A DNA stretch of 64,000 nucleotides from Mucilaginibacter empetricola (GCF_024808665.1 NZ_JANUBZ010000005.1:124001-188000); one strand, 5' to 3'; shown: positions 17,175 to 25,583, counted from the first letter of the stretch. The notes: generated from the letters alone by a model not told the origin. Translations and numbers: made by a program.

Positions 17175-17296
17175 TAGTCCATAGTCCATAGTCCATAGTC
17201 GATGGTCGATGGTCCATAGCCTGAAGGAATCCCGAAGAGGCCATATCCTATTGAAGCGCGAAGCTACTATGGTCTATCGACCATGGTCCATGGACT
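17175..17296. repeat. inverted repeat built of tandem TAGTCCA words
   Basis: The left side (17175-17219) is a run of 9-nt words, AGTCCATAG repeated and varied to GTCGATGG and GGTCCATAG. The right side (17267-17296) is its inverse, CTATGGTCTATCGACC followed by ATGGTCCATGGACT. The loop is about 47 nt. Related single words occur at 25720-25742 and 44099-44110. Confidence 0.75.
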
Positions 17297-17299
17297 GAT

Positions 17300-19156
17300 T
17301 TACTTCACAATCCCTGCTGAGTTAAATTGCAGATCGTATAGTTTGCGGTAATAACCGTTTTCAATCTTTAACAACTCCTGGTGATTGCCAACCTCTTTGA
17401 TCTCACCATGATCAAGCACGATGATCTTATCCGCATTTTGGATGGTAGACAAGCGGTGAGCTATCACAATGGCTGTGCGGCCTTGCATAAGCTTGTTTAT
17501 GGCATTTTGTATCAGTATCTCTGTCTCTGTGTCAACTGATGAAGTGGCTTCATCAAGCACGAGGATAGTAGGATTATAAACCAAGGCCCTGATAAACGAA
17601 ATAAGCTGTGCCTGCCCTGCCGAAAGGGTTGAGCCACGTTCCATTACATTGTATTGGTATGCGCCCGGCAAGCGTTCAATAAACTCGTGTGCGCCAACAT
17701 CTTTGGCAGCGGCAATAACCTGCTCCAAAGTAATATCGGGGTTGTTGAGGCTTATGTTATTGGCAATGGTATCGGTAAATAAAAAAACATCCTGTATAAC
17801 CGTGGCAATGCGTGCGCGCAGGTAGTTGACGTCATAATCTCTGATGTCAACACCATCAACCTTAACACTGCCTTTGGCAATTTCATAAAAGCGGTTCAAT
17901 ATATTTATGGTTGATGATTTACCCGCGCCGGTAGCGCCTACCAGTGCCAGCGTTTTACCCGGTTCTACATGAAAGCTGATATCTTTTAATACCCAGTTTT
18001 CCTCATTATAAGCAAACCAAACATGTTTAAATTCAATTTCGCCGCTTAGTTTAGCTGGTCTTAGTTTTCCTGCGTTTTCGGCTACCTCGTCGGTATCCAG
18101 TACTTTAAAAATTCTGTCGGCGCCTACCATGCCCATTTGCAGGGTATTGAATTTATCGGCCAGCTGACGTATAGGACGGAACAAGATGTTGAGATAAACA
18201 ATAAACTCCAGTATAACCCCCGGTGTTACGCCCATTGGCGATGCAGAGATGGCCCTCAACTGCTGATCGGTTAAAATACGTTTACAACCATACCATACCA
18301 ACAAACCAATACAGCAGGCAAACAAAATTTCGACCACCGGGAAAAAGATAGAGTAATACCAGTTGGAGCGGATATTGGCATCGCGGTATTTTTTATTTAC
18401 TACCTTAAACTTGCGCATTTCCTGATCTTCGCGGGCAAAAACCTGTATAATGCTGATACCGGTAATATGTTCCTGTAAAAAGGTATTGAGCTGTGCCACC
18501 TGTGTCCGCACTTCCTGAAAAGATGATTTAATAGCCTCTTTAAATACATAGGTTGATGCAAACAGAAAAGGCATGGGGATAAGCGTAATCATCGCCAGTT
18601 TCCAGTCGCGTACCATCATGTAGGCTATAACGGCAATAACCAGCAGCAGATCGCCCATAATGGAGATCAATCCCTCCGAAAAAATATCGGCAATAGTTTC
18701 CAGATCTGATACCGTGCGGGTAATAAGCATCCCGATAGGGGTACGATCGAAATATTTTAAACGTAAGCTGGTAATGTGATTAAAAATATCGATCCTTAAA
18801 TCGCGGATTACAGATTGCCCCAGCGAGTTGGTTAAAAAGGTTTGGTAATACTGTGCAAAGGTTTGAATTACCAGCTGACCTATCATCAGCTCCACCATAA
18901 AAACTAAACCGTTGTAGTTGTTTTTGAGGATATAATTATCCAGCGTTTTTTGCATTAGTATGGGTTGTACCAATGCCGATACCGCCAAAAAGATGGTTAA
19001 AAATGCGGCTAGTACAAAGGTGCCATTGTAAGGCTTAACATATTTCATTACCCGCCCAAGCAGTTTCCAATCAAGCGCTTTACCTGTAACACCCCCTCCG
19101 CCCCCTGAAGGGGGTACTTTTGAATTGCTTTTTTTTGAGTTGTTATCTTTATTCAC
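17300..19156 (-). CDS. ABC exporter (fused transmembrane and ATPase domains)
   Basis: A half-size exporter of the MsbA/LmrA/MdlB type: six membrane helices over about residues 50-340 and a C-terminal ATPase with GATGAGKSS (Walker A), TLSAGQAQLIS (signature) and ILVLDEATSS (Walker B), plus the switch His in VIAHRLST. It should work as a dimer; the substrate (lipid or drug) cannot be told. I take the GTG at 19156; a TTG codon lies just before it, and TAAATTTG at 19157-19164 overlaps this point. Residues VPPSGGGGGV near the N-terminus are encoded by a CCCCCTGAAGGGGG repeat, so that tail is repeat-derived. Confidence 0.92.
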   Translation of the reverse strand: MNKDNNSKKSNSKVPPSGGGGGVTGKALDWKLLGRVMKYVKPYNGTFVLAAFLTIFLAVSALVQPILMQKTLDNYILKNNYNGLVFMVELMIGQLVIQTFAQYYQTFLTNSLGQSVIRDLRIDIFNHITSLRLKYFDRTPIGMLITRTVSDLETIADIFSEGLISIMGDLLLVIAVIAYMMVRDWKLAMITLIPMPFLFASTYVFKEAIKSSFQEVRTQVAQLNTFLQEHITGISIIQVFAREDQEMRKFKVVNKKYRDANIRSNWYYSIFFPVVEILFACCIGLLVWYGCKRILTDQQLRAISASPMGVTPGVILEFIVYLNILFRPIRQLADKFNTLQMGMVGADRIFKVLDTDEVAENAGKLRPAKLSGEIEFKHVWFAYNEENWVLKDISFHVEPGKTLALVGATGAGKSSTINILNRFYEIAKGSVKVDGVDIRDYDVNYLRARIATVIQDVFLFTDTIANNISLNNPDITLEQVIAAAKDVGAHEFIERLPGAYQYNVMERGSTLSAGQAQLISFIRALVYNPTILVLDEATSSVDTETEILIQNAINKLMQGRTAIVIAHRLSTIQNADKIIVLDHGEIKEVGNHQELLKIENGYYRKLYDLQFNSAGIVK

Positions 19157-19190
19157 CAAATTTACAATTAGACTGATATTTTAAACCCGC

Positions 19191-20018
19191 TTAAAACTCC
19201 CCCTTCACTCGGTTAGGGGGGTATTTCACTTCCGTTAAATACAAGCCGCAGGCAGGTACCGATGTACCGGCATTGCTGCGGTTTTTGCTCTCAATAATAG
19301 TACGTACAGCATCGGGTTCAATTTCATGTTTGCCAACCATCAGCAGTGTGCCTACTATAGCTCTTACCATGTTGCGTAAAAAGCGGTCGGCTGATATTTT
19401 GAAAACTATGCCATCGCCCACAACTTCCCAGCGGGCATTGTTTACTTTACAAATATTGGTTTTTACCTGCGTATTTGATTTACTGAAACAGCTAAAATCG
19501 GTGTATTTCATTATAATTGACGCTGCTGTGTTCATCAGCTCTACATCGGGCCTGTCGCGCAGCTCCCACGAGTAACCATTTTTAAACGGATCTTTATTAA
19601 AATGGATATGATATTCATAGCTGCGCAGTGTAGCGTCAAACCGGGCATGCGCATCGGCGGCAACGGGTATAATATTTTTTATGGCGATGTCTTTAGGGAG
19701 GATAGAGTTGAGGCTACGAACAGTTTTTAGTTCATGCTTCATGGTTGATGGGTCATAGCCATTGCTGTTTTGTTTTGCTATGAACAATGAACTATCATCT
19801 ATAAACCCTTCCGCATCAAAATGAGCAAAAAACTCCTTAGCATGTACGCCCGTATCTGTCCTGCCGCAACCGAGGGTTTCTATTGGCTGGCGCAGAATAA
19901 TGGATAGCTTTTCATTTAAAACCTCTTGTACAGCTACGGCGTTTGGCTGTGTCTGCCAGCCGTGGTAGTGGGTGCCATCATAAGCCAGTTCAATAAAGTA
20001 GCGTTGTTTTGTAGTCAC
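19191..20018 (-). CDS. truA: TruA, tRNA pseudouridine(38-40) synthase
   Basis: TruA isomerises uridines 38-40 in tRNA anticodon arms. The 275-residue product has the YFIELAYDGTHYHGWQ opening, the catalytic Asp in GCGRTDTGVHA, and FLRNMVRAIVGTLL near the end. The start is a GTG; no other start fits the conserved N-terminus. A TACCTTTG promoter box ends 4 nt upstream. The last residues after the usual end (YPPNRVKGEF) are encoded by a CCCCCTAACCGAGTGAAGGGG-like palindrome, an odd C-terminal extension. It lies 34 nt from the ABC exporter in the same direction. Confidence 0.95.
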   Translation of the reverse strand: MTTKQRYFIELAYDGTHYHGWQTQPNAVAVQEVLNEKLSIILRQPIETLGCGRTDTGVHAKEFFAHFDAEGFIDDSSLFIAKQNSNGYDPSTMKHELKTVRSLNSILPKDIAIKNIIPVAADAHARFDATLRSYEYHIHFNKDPFKNGYSWELRDRPDVELMNTAASIIMKYTDFSCFSKSNTQVKTNICKVNNARWEVVGDGIVFKISADRFLRNMVRAIVGTLLMVGKHEIEPDAVRTIIESKNRSNAGTSVPACGLYLTEVKYPPNRVKGEF

Positions 20019-20022
20019 AGCG

Positions 20023-20030
20023 CAAAGGTA
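20023..20030 (-). promoter_or_regulatory. TAnnTTTG box 4 nt before truA
   Basis: On the minus strand TACCTTTG is followed by CGCT and the GTG start at 20018. Transcription from this box would begin at about the start codon, leaving no room for a leader. No -33 TTG at the usual spacing. Confidence 0.5.
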
Positions 20031-20089
20031 ATGTAAAGCACGAAGATTTATAAGCCTTAAACCAACCTCTAATCTCTCAACTCCAACCG

Positions 20090-20608
20090 CTAAGAAATAT
20101 ACTCTTTATAAATCTGCTCAAAAAGTATCTTGTTTTCTACCGCCATGTCAAAAGGCTGATCAACAAAGGTATTGCTGTAACCAATGGCTTTGGCCAGGTT
20201 TTTAAGTACTTTAAAATAGGTAATCTCAATACCCTCAATTTGCTGCAGGTAAAACAGTATAAAAACATCACGCTCCAATGCGGTTTTACCGGCTTTAATG
20301 GCATTGATATAAGCTTCCAGCATGGTGGCTTTTATGCTTAATATGCTGGTTTTTGAAGGCGTTTCGTTAATAGCGGTATAAATTTCGTCCAACTGTTCCA
20401 ACTGGTTTTCGGCATCGTCTATAGCTTCCTGTATGGCCAATTTTAAAACCTGTAAGGATGCAATGGCCTTAACTTCGGCAAAAAAATTAAGCAGGCTGTG
20501 TTTACCATAATAAATGTAGTTCAGGTGTTCTGAAAAAGTTCTCTTCAGCAGTTTATCATCAAGTTGCACATCTTTAGGCTGCTGCGAACTGCCACGGGTT
20601 TCGGTCAT
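20090..20608 (-). CDS. DUF892 (YciE/YciF-like) ferritin-like protein
   Basis: The 172-residue all-helical protein has the DUF892 pattern: LLKRTFSEHLNYIYYGKHSLLNFF in helix A, AIQEAIDDAENQLEQLDEIY in helix B, LEAYINAIKAGKTALERDVFILFYLQQIEGIEITYFKVLKNLAKAIG in helices C and D (shown here in part). Family members are ferritin-like four-helix bundles induced by stress in enterobacteria; iron binding has been proposed, but the biochemical role is open. It stands alone, divergent from the DUF4293 gene. Confidence 0.75.
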   Translation of the reverse strand: MTETRGSSQQPKDVQLDDKLLKRTFSEHLNYIYYGKHSLLNFFAEVKAIASLQVLKLAIQEAIDDAENQLEQLDEIYTAINETPSKTSILSIKATMLEAYINAIKAGKTALERDVFILFYLQQIEGIEITYFKVLKNLAKAIGYSNTFVDQPFDMAVENKILFEQIYKEYIS

Positions 20609-20687
20609 TTTTTTTCGAGATTAAGTATTTAAAGCCACGATATTAATATTTATATTAATTGGTGAATCAATTAAACTAAAGCTATCC

Positions 20688-20695
20688 TATCTTTG
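20688..20695 (+). promoter_or_regulatory. TAnnTTTG promoter box for the DUF4293 gene
   Basis: TATCTTTG lies 19 nt before the ATG at 20715. A TTG at 20659-20661 is 26 nt upstream, longer than the usual 19-21 nt spacer, so only the -7 element is convincing. Confidence 0.5.
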
Positions 20696-20714
20696 TTTTA
20701 ATAAATTAAAAACT

Positions 20715-21182
20715 ATGTTACAACGAATACAAAGCATTTACCTGTTATTGAGCAGCCTGGCGTTTTATGCATTATTCCTTTTTCCGCTGGTTCATAATGT
20801 TTATGTGGGTGCCAAGCCACTTACTATTAGCGTAACCGGCGTTTATCAGGATGTTAACGGACAAATGGCGCTTACACAATCATTTACTTTATTAACCATT
20901 GTAGCTGCTATTGTAGGGCTTATACCGCTTATTATCATATTTCTGTATAAGAACCGCAAAAGGCAAATAATGTTAGGTTATGTTACCGTATTAATTATTA
21001 TTGCGTTCAGTTTTTGGATGACTAAAACTGCCGAAAGCGTAATGGGCGGTATTCAAATTGATACGAAAACTATGGGGATAGGCATCTTTTTATCAACCAT
21101 AAGCCTGGCGTTTACCTTGCTGGCTGTGCGGGCTATACAGCGCGATCAGAAGCTGGTAAAATCTGCCGATAGATTGCGATAG
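20715..21182 (+). CDS. DUF4293 family membrane protein
   Basis: A 155-residue integral membrane protein with four helices (about 5-24, 57-78, 84-103 and 122-142) and the family's opening MLQRIQSIYLLLSS. DUF4293 is a Bacteroidota family without assigned function. Its gene often sits beside the rpoZ or rho region in relatives, but here there is no such neighbour in the same direction. The start fits the conserved N-terminus, and a TAnnTTTG box stands 19 nt upstream. Confidence 0.85.
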   Translation: MLQRIQSIYLLLSSLAFYALFLFPLVHNVYVGAKPLTISVTGVYQDVNGQMALTQSFTLLTIVAAIVGLIPLIIIFLYKNRKRQIMLGYVTVLIIIAFSFWMTKTAESVMGGIQIDTKTMGIGIFLSTISLAFTLLAVRAIQRDQKLVKSADRLR

Positions 21183-21278
21183 GATTGTAAACCGGACCTG
21201 CTTATTTCCAAGCAATTGTTAATTGTAATTAGCATCACCGCCTATTATAAAATAATTGTATAACAATAAACAAAACGT

Positions 21279-21662
21279 TTGAAAAAAATTACCACCGAAT
21301 TAATAAAAGAGTTTATTGAGAGCAATAAAATTCCGTTTTTGCCGACTCAATCCAAGCTGTGCGTTCCTATCATTAATAGATTGTGTCGAAAGATGTTCCA
21401 CGGCATAAAATTTGAAGATATTAAGGTATGTGATAATTTAATAATTAATGGACATCACAGATTGAGTTCTCTTTTAATGGATTTCAAGATTGGTCAAGTA
21501 CCTAGTCAAAAGACTTCTACAACTAAATCGGACGAGTGGAATGTTGTTGAATTCGATGAAAATGATTGGGATAAGCCCTCAGATATATTATATTTTAATG
21601 AGCAAGATGCCATTTACAATTGCCTAGATATCGAATTTGTTAAACAAATAACCTTAGGTTGA
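21279..21662 (+). CDS. ParB/Srx-like small protein with GHHR motif
   Basis: A 127-residue protein starting at a TTG. Residues 34-75 read FEDIKVCDNLIINGHHRLSS and then KIGQVP, matching the nucleotide-binding core of the ParB/sulfiredoxin fold (I-x-V-x-D-x-x-I-x-x-GHHR). The C-terminal half is acidic (DEWNVVEFDENDWD) and has no match I know. No helix-turn-helix is visible, so it is not a partition ParB. It lies 23 nt before the HAD gene; both are more AT-rich in look than their neighbours and may have been acquired together. The fold is suggested by motif only. Confidence 0.6.
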   Translation: MKKITTELIKEFIESNKIPFLPTQSKLCVPIINRLCRKMFHGIKFEDIKVCDNLIINGHHRLSSLLMDFKIGQVPSQKTSTTKSDEWNVVEFDENDWDKPSDILYFNEQDAIYNCLDIEFVKQITLG

Positions 21663-21673
21663 AGAAATAGTTG

Positions 21674-21681
21674 TAAATTTG
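21674..21681 (+). promoter_or_regulatory. TAnnTTTG box 4 nt before the HAD gene
   Basis: TAAATTTG ends 4 nt before the ATG at 21686, inside the 23-nt gap between the ParB-like and HAD genes. It suggests that the HAD gene can be transcribed on its own, without a leader. Confidence 0.45.
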
Positions 21682-21685
21682 TATT

Positions 21686-22159
21686 ATGCTGATATTGTTG
21701 GATATAGATGGTGTAATGGTTCCTGCTAACTCTTGGAAAAAACCAGAGTTTCATGAAGATGGTTTCCCTATGTTTAACTCTAAGTCGGTAAACGCGCTTC
21801 AGAAAATCATTTCTGAAACTGGTGCTTCCCTTTTACTAACCACGTCGCATAAATCAAAATACAACATTACTCAATGGCGTAATATTTTTAAATCAAGAGG
21901 TATTAAAGCGAAACATATCCAGCGCCTGTCAAGCGATAGTTTGCATTCGAGCCGCAAGGATGAAATTTTAGATTGGTACAAGGCAAAGCATATCCCCAAT
22001 GAGGGGTTTGTAATTATAGATGATGATAAATTATTAAATGATTTGCCTGCCAATATTAAGAATAATCTGGTTTTAACAAGTCCTTCAATTGGTTTAACTG
22101 ATGAGCTTGCTGAAAATGCAATTTCAATTCTTAAAAATAAAGCATACGCTTATGCTTGA
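21686..22159 (+). CDS. HAD-superfamily hydrolase of the RNA-repair (HAD_SAK-like) type
   Basis: The 157-residue protein begins LILLDIDGVM, the HAD motif I with nucleophile Asp6 and acid/base Asp8. Motif II is probably LLLTTSHKSK (about 50-59), a Lys-rich middle follows, and VIIDDDKLL (about 110-118) is motif IV. Size, the absence of a cap domain and the WRNIFKSRGI segment resemble the HAD domains found in Swiss-Army-knife RNA-repair proteins and their stand-alone relatives. A phosphatase acting on nucleic-acid ends or nucleotides is plausible but not shown. It is paired with the ParB-like gene. Confidence 0.75.
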   Translation: MLILLDIDGVMVPANSWKKPEFHEDGFPMFNSKSVNALQKIISETGASLLLTTSHKSKYNITQWRNIFKSRGIKAKHIQRLSSDSLHSSRKDEILDWYKAKHIPNEGFVIIDDDKLLNDLPANIKNNLVLTSPSIGLTDELAENAISILKNKAYAYA

Positions 22160-22232
22160 TCAAAATTCTCAATAAAACAGCTTGACCTTAGCCAACCAAG
22201 CGTATTGCCTGGAGAAACAATCAACCTGAAAT

Positions 22233-22285
22233 AAAAAAAGCGTAAAGGTATGTGTTGTATTGATACACGCCTTTACGCTTTTTTT
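22233..22285. terminator. strong bidirectional terminator between HAD and hydrolase genes
   Basis: A 16-bp perfect stem, AAAAAAAGCGTAAAGG (22233-22248) against CCTTTACGCTTTTTTT (22270-22285), with a smaller GTGT/ACAC stem in the loop. T tracts on both strands suit the convergent genes on either side. Confidence 0.92.
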
Positions 22286-22302
22286 ATAAATACGGGGACG
22301 AT

Positions 22303-23157
22303 TTACCTAAACTTCCCGTAGCCGCTAATAGTGCGGAAAGGACTGGCGAAAAAGTCGGCTACTATAGGATTAAACTGATCCTTTTTAAATATCGGTGTGG
22401 AGTGGCCCGAGTTGGGGATAATCCACAAATACGAGTTGGGTATTGATTGGGCAATGAGCATAGTATGCGCGGGCAAAATCGCATCATGATCGCCGCCGAT
22501 AACCAGGGTAGGGCAGGTAATGGTATGTAGCTGCTCAACGGTAATATGCGGCTCGTACGATAGTAGGTGAAGCAGCTTTAGCTCATTTTTAGTTTGAGGG
22601 GTTACGGCTTCTTTCTTTACCCTTTCATTTTCGCCCATAGCCCATTTATAAACAAAAGGGTCAATAGCTGTACTATCGGGCCAAAGGTTGGCGCCTGTTA
22701 TAGCCAGTTTCTTCACCTTATCCGGGTGACGAATAGCCAGCAATAAGCCGTTTATGCCCCCATCGCTCCAGCCTATCACATAGCATTGTTTCAGGTTCAG
22801 CTTATCCAATAGGGCGTTCAGATCGTCGGTCATCATTTCATAGCTTAATGAATCTGTGGGATCAACGGATTTTCCCTGTGCACGACTGTCGGCAATAATT
22901 ACCTGGTAATTTTTAGCGAAATAAGGTATCTGGTATAAAAAGTTCTTGATAGAGCCGCCGTTGCCATGGATAATCAGCAGCGGTTCGCCTTTGCCATAGG
23001 TTTCGTAATACATTTTAAAGCCGCGTATATCAGCATACTTGCCAACGGCAGGGTTACGGCCATACGTAGTAGTATCAAATGGTGTTTTGCCCTCCTGTGC
23101 GAAGGATAATTTGGTTAAAGCAATAATTAATAAAAGGAGCAGTGATTTTAATTTCAT
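22303..23157 (-). CDS. exported alpha/beta hydrolase
   Basis: A 284-residue alpha/beta-hydrolase with an N-terminal signal peptide (MKLKSLLLLLIIALTKLSFAQ); the ATG at 23157 is chosen because it begins this signal. The catalytic set is visible: oxyanion-hole HGNGGS, nucleophile Ser in GWSDGG, Asp in GGDHDAILP and His in NSGHSTP. Substrate unknown; such periplasmic members are often called esterases, lactonases or haloperoxidase-like proteins. It has its own promoter box 26 nt upstream and ends at the terminator shared with the HAD gene. Confidence 0.9.
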   Translation of the reverse strand: MKLKSLLLLLIIALTKLSFAQEGKTPFDTTTYGRNPAVGKYADIRGFKMYYETYGKGEPLLIIHGNGGSIKNFLYQIPYFAKNYQVIIADSRAQGKSVDPTDSLSYEMMTDDLNALLDKLNLKQCYVIGWSDGGINGLLLAIRHPDKVKKLAITGANLWPDSTAIDPFVYKWAMGENERVKKEAVTPQTKNELKLLHLLSYEPHITVEQLHTITCPTLVIGGDHDAILPAHTMLIAQSIPNSYLWIIPNSGHSTPIFKKDQFNPIVADFFASPFRTISGYGKFR

Positions 23158-23183
23158 GGAATAAACTAAAAAGGATGTTAAAT

Positions 23184-23191
23184 CAAATCTA
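23184..23191 (-). promoter_or_regulatory. TAnnTTTG promoter box for the hydrolase
   Basis: Minus-strand TAGATTTG, 26 nt before the ATG at 23157. A convincing -33 TTG is not present. Confidence 0.45.
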
Positions 23192-23276
23192 AAAATAATC
23201 AATCAATCCTTATAGCCGATTTTATTTATCAGAGAAATCGCTTTTAAAAATGACGTCTGCTTTGATAATTGCTGTT

Positions 23277-23305
23277 ATAGCGATGAGTTTTAAACCCGTC
23301 GCTAT
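23277..23305. repeat. 29-bp palindrome, copy 1
   Basis: Arms ATAGCGATGAG and CCCGTCGCTAT around TTTTAAA. Diverged by two bases from the consensus (arms ATAGCGATGGG and CCCATCGCTAT). Followed by GGAAAAAGC, as most copies are followed by GGAAAA or GGxAAA. Confidence 0.85.
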
Positions 23306-23513
23306 GGAAAAAGCAGCAGATAAGTTTTAAGAGCGATTCGCCTGCCCCATGTATATTTTAATAGTCATATCAAGCTTAATTACTTATATTTTAACCTATG
23401 AAGTGGCGTATTTTGCAAATGGTTGATAATGAATAAGTAATATTTAACCATGCCGGTATTTTTCCAATACTTTACCTATTTGAAAACTTAAAGTTAAATA
23501 TTGCAATACCTAT

Positions 23514-23543
23514 TTGAAATGCTAAATAATATCCTTACCTTTG
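23514..23543 (+). promoter_or_regulatory. complete Bacteroidota-type promoter for the DEAD-box gene
   Basis: TTG at 23514-23516 and TACCTTTG at 23536-23543 are separated by 19 nt, the consensus spacing. This leaves a leader of roughly 35-40 nt before the ATG at 23585. Confidence 0.7.
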
Positions 23544-23584
23544 CGGCCGATTTGGCGATGTTGCCAAGTTCGTTATTTTAATTC

Positions 23585-25441
23585 ATGAACCCATTTATTG
23601 AACTGGGAATCCGTCATGATATTGTTAATGCCATCTCTGAGTTAGGATTTGAAAATCCTACGCCAATCCAGGAACAGTCAATTCCGGTATTGTTAACAGG
23701 CAGCAACGATTTTGTCGGATTAGCCCAAACCGGCACCGGAAAAACTGCTGCCTTCGGACTACCGCTACTGGAACTGCTGAACTTCGAAGAAAATTATCCG
23801 CAAGCACTTATATTGTGCCCAACCCGTGAACTTTGTTTACAGATCACGAACGACATTAAAAATTACTCCAAAAAAATGGACAACGTTCACGTTGTTGCCG
23901 TTTATGGCGGAGCAAGCATTTCTGACCAATTACGTCAGATTAAACGCGGTGTGCAAATTGTTGTTGCTACACCTGGCCGTATGCTTGACATTATTAACCG
24001 TAAAGCTATTGACTTTACCAAGGTTAAGTTTGTTGTTTTGGATGAGGCTGATGAAATGCTTAACATGGGCTTCCAGGAAGACATTGACAGTATTTTATCT
24101 ACCACTCCCGACGAGAAAAAAACATGGTTATTTTCGGCCACCATGCCTACTGAAGTTCGCCGTATAGCGAAAAAGTACATGAACGAGCCGTTTGAGCTTA
24201 CCATGGGCGCAAAAAACACAGGTAATGTGAACATTGAACATGAGTATTACATTGTTCGTGCCCGTGATAAATATGCCGCATTTAAACGTATTGTTGATTT
24301 TAACCCCGATATTTTTGGTATAGTTTTTTGCCGTACCAAAATTGAAACACAAGAAATTGCTGAATCGCTTATAAAAGATGGCTATAATGCCGATTCTTTA
24401 CATGGCGATTTATCGCAACAACAACGTGATAAGGTAATGAAACGCTACCGCGACCGCAGCCTGCAATTATTAATTGCTACCGATGTTGCTGCACGTGGTA
24501 TTGACGTTAACGACGTAACACACGTTATTAACTATTCATTGCCCGATGAAGTTGAAAACTACACCCACCGTAGCGGTCGTACTGCACGTGCCGGTAAAAC
24601 AGGTGTATCTATCGCTATTGTTAACGCAAAAGAATTAGGCAAAATACGCCAGATTGAACGCGTTATAGGTAAAAAGTTTGTTAAAGCTGAAATTCCAACC
24701 GGATTTGATGTTTGCGAAAAACAACTGTTTAGCATTGTACACAAAGTACATAACGTAGTGGTAAACGATGAGCAGATTGAACAATACCTGCCACGTATAC
24801 TGGAAGAATTTAAAGATATGAGCAAAGAAGAGTTTATAAAACGCTTTGCCTCTATCGAGTTTAACATCTTCCTTGATTATTATAAAAATGCACCTGATTT
24901 GAACGCTCCGCAAGAAGAAGGTCGTCGTTTTGAAAGAAGCGATGAGCGTGGCGGTGATCGTCGCGATGGTGGTGGCAAATCAGAATACACGCGTTTGTTT
25001 ATTAACTTAGGCTCTGTTGATGAGTTTAACCGTGGCGATTTGCTGGGTTACATCTGCAACCAAAGCAAAATAAGCGGTCGTGTGGTTGGTAAAATTGATG
25101 TTAAGGGTGTTTACTCTTTCTTTGAAGTGCCAAATGCTGATGTTGAAAAAGTAATGACCGGCTTTACTGCCGCTGAATTTAAAGGCCGTCCCGTTAGGAT
25201 AGAAGTATCTGGCGAAGGCAGCAGCGAACGTCGTGAAGGCGGAGGTGGTGGTTATCAACGCCGTGAAGGTGGTGGTGGCTATAACCGGGAACGCAGCGGT
25301 AGTGGCGAACGTCGCAGTGGCGGCGAACGTCGCGAAGGTGGCGGTGGCTACCCACGTCGTGAAGGCGGAGGTGGTGGCGGTTTCCGCGATTTCTCGGGCA
25401 AAAGCCGTGAGGACCGTGGCGAACGCAAAAGAAGATTTTAG
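23585..25441 (+). CDS. DEAD-box ATP-dependent RNA helicase (DeaD/CsdA type)
   Basis: A 618-residue RNA helicase. Motifs in order: Q motif NPTPIQEQSIPVL, AQTGTGKTA, PTREL, TPGRMLD, VLDEADEML, FSATMP, and the C-domain CRTKIETQ, ATDVAARGIDV and HRSGRTARAG. About residues 470-550 form a DbpA-type RNA-binding domain (YTRLFINLGSVDEFNRGDL, GVYSFFEVP). The tail (about 555-618) is Arg/Gly-rich with repeated RREGGGGGY units, an RNA-binding RGG-like region. DeaD relatives act in ribosome assembly and cold shock. It has a well-formed promoter and a terminator, so it is a single-gene unit. Confidence 0.95.
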   Translation: MNPFIELGIRHDIVNAISELGFENPTPIQEQSIPVLLTGSNDFVGLAQTGTGKTAAFGLPLLELLNFEENYPQALILCPTRELCLQITNDIKNYSKKMDNVHVVAVYGGASISDQLRQIKRGVQIVVATPGRMLDIINRKAIDFTKVKFVVLDEADEMLNMGFQEDIDSILSTTPDEKKTWLFSATMPTEVRRIAKKYMNEPFELTMGAKNTGNVNIEHEYYIVRARDKYAAFKRIVDFNPDIFGIVFCRTKIETQEIAESLIKDGYNADSLHGDLSQQQRDKVMKRYRDRSLQLLIATDVAARGIDVNDVTHVINYSLPDEVENYTHRSGRTARAGKTGVSIAIVNAKELGKIRQIERVIGKKFVKAEIPTGFDVCEKQLFSIVHKVHNVVVNDEQIEQYLPRILEEFKDMSKEEFIKRFASIEFNIFLDYYKNAPDLNAPQEEGRRFERSDERGGDRRDGGGKSEYTRLFINLGSVDEFNRGDLLGYICNQSKISGRVVGKIDVKGVYSFFEVPNADVEKVMTGFTAAEFKGRPVRIEVSGEGSSERREGGGGGYQRREGGGGYNRERSGSGERRSGGERREGGGGYPRREGGGGGGFRDFSGKSREDRGERKRRF

Positions 25442-25501
25442 TTTTTTGTTTTTTCATAAGGCCTGTCCCCGAGGCAGGCAAAAGTTAGTTTAGTTTAGTT
25501 T

Positions 25502-25538
25502 ACAAAGCCCTCGTTCTACCAAGATCGGGGGCTTTTGT
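25502..25538 (+). terminator. terminator after the DEAD-box gene
   Basis: ACAAAGCCCTCG (25502-25513) pairs with CGGGGGCTTTTGT (25526-25538), with one G-T pair, followed by ATTG. It is 60 nt past the stop codon. Confidence 0.7.
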
Positions 25539-25583
25539 ATTGAGGGTAGTAAGGGAACTCTCTTCGAGCGATATCTCAACATA

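Larger units (their letters stand above)
23158..23584. other. divergent intergenic region with promoters and a palindrome
   Basis: Between the hydrolase and the helicase. It holds a minus-strand CAAATCTA (TAGATTTG box, 23184-23191) serving the hydrolase, one 29-bp palindrome (23277-23305), an AT-rich stretch without recognised structure (23306-23510), and the helicase promoter (23514-23543). No gene seen. Confidence 0.7.

Noticed and set aside
17175..17219. Short direct repeats as a CRISPR array
   Set aside because: Repeats are 7-9 nt, contiguous without spacers, and have an inverted partner; no cas genes.
21279..21662. Plasmid partition ParB
   Set aside because: Too short, no helix-turn-helix, no ParA gene and no parS-like site.
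25194..25493. Long open frames opposite and out of frame with the helicase C-terminus
   Set aside because: They are shadows of the GC-rich RREGGGGGY repeats and have low-complexity, unnatural composition.
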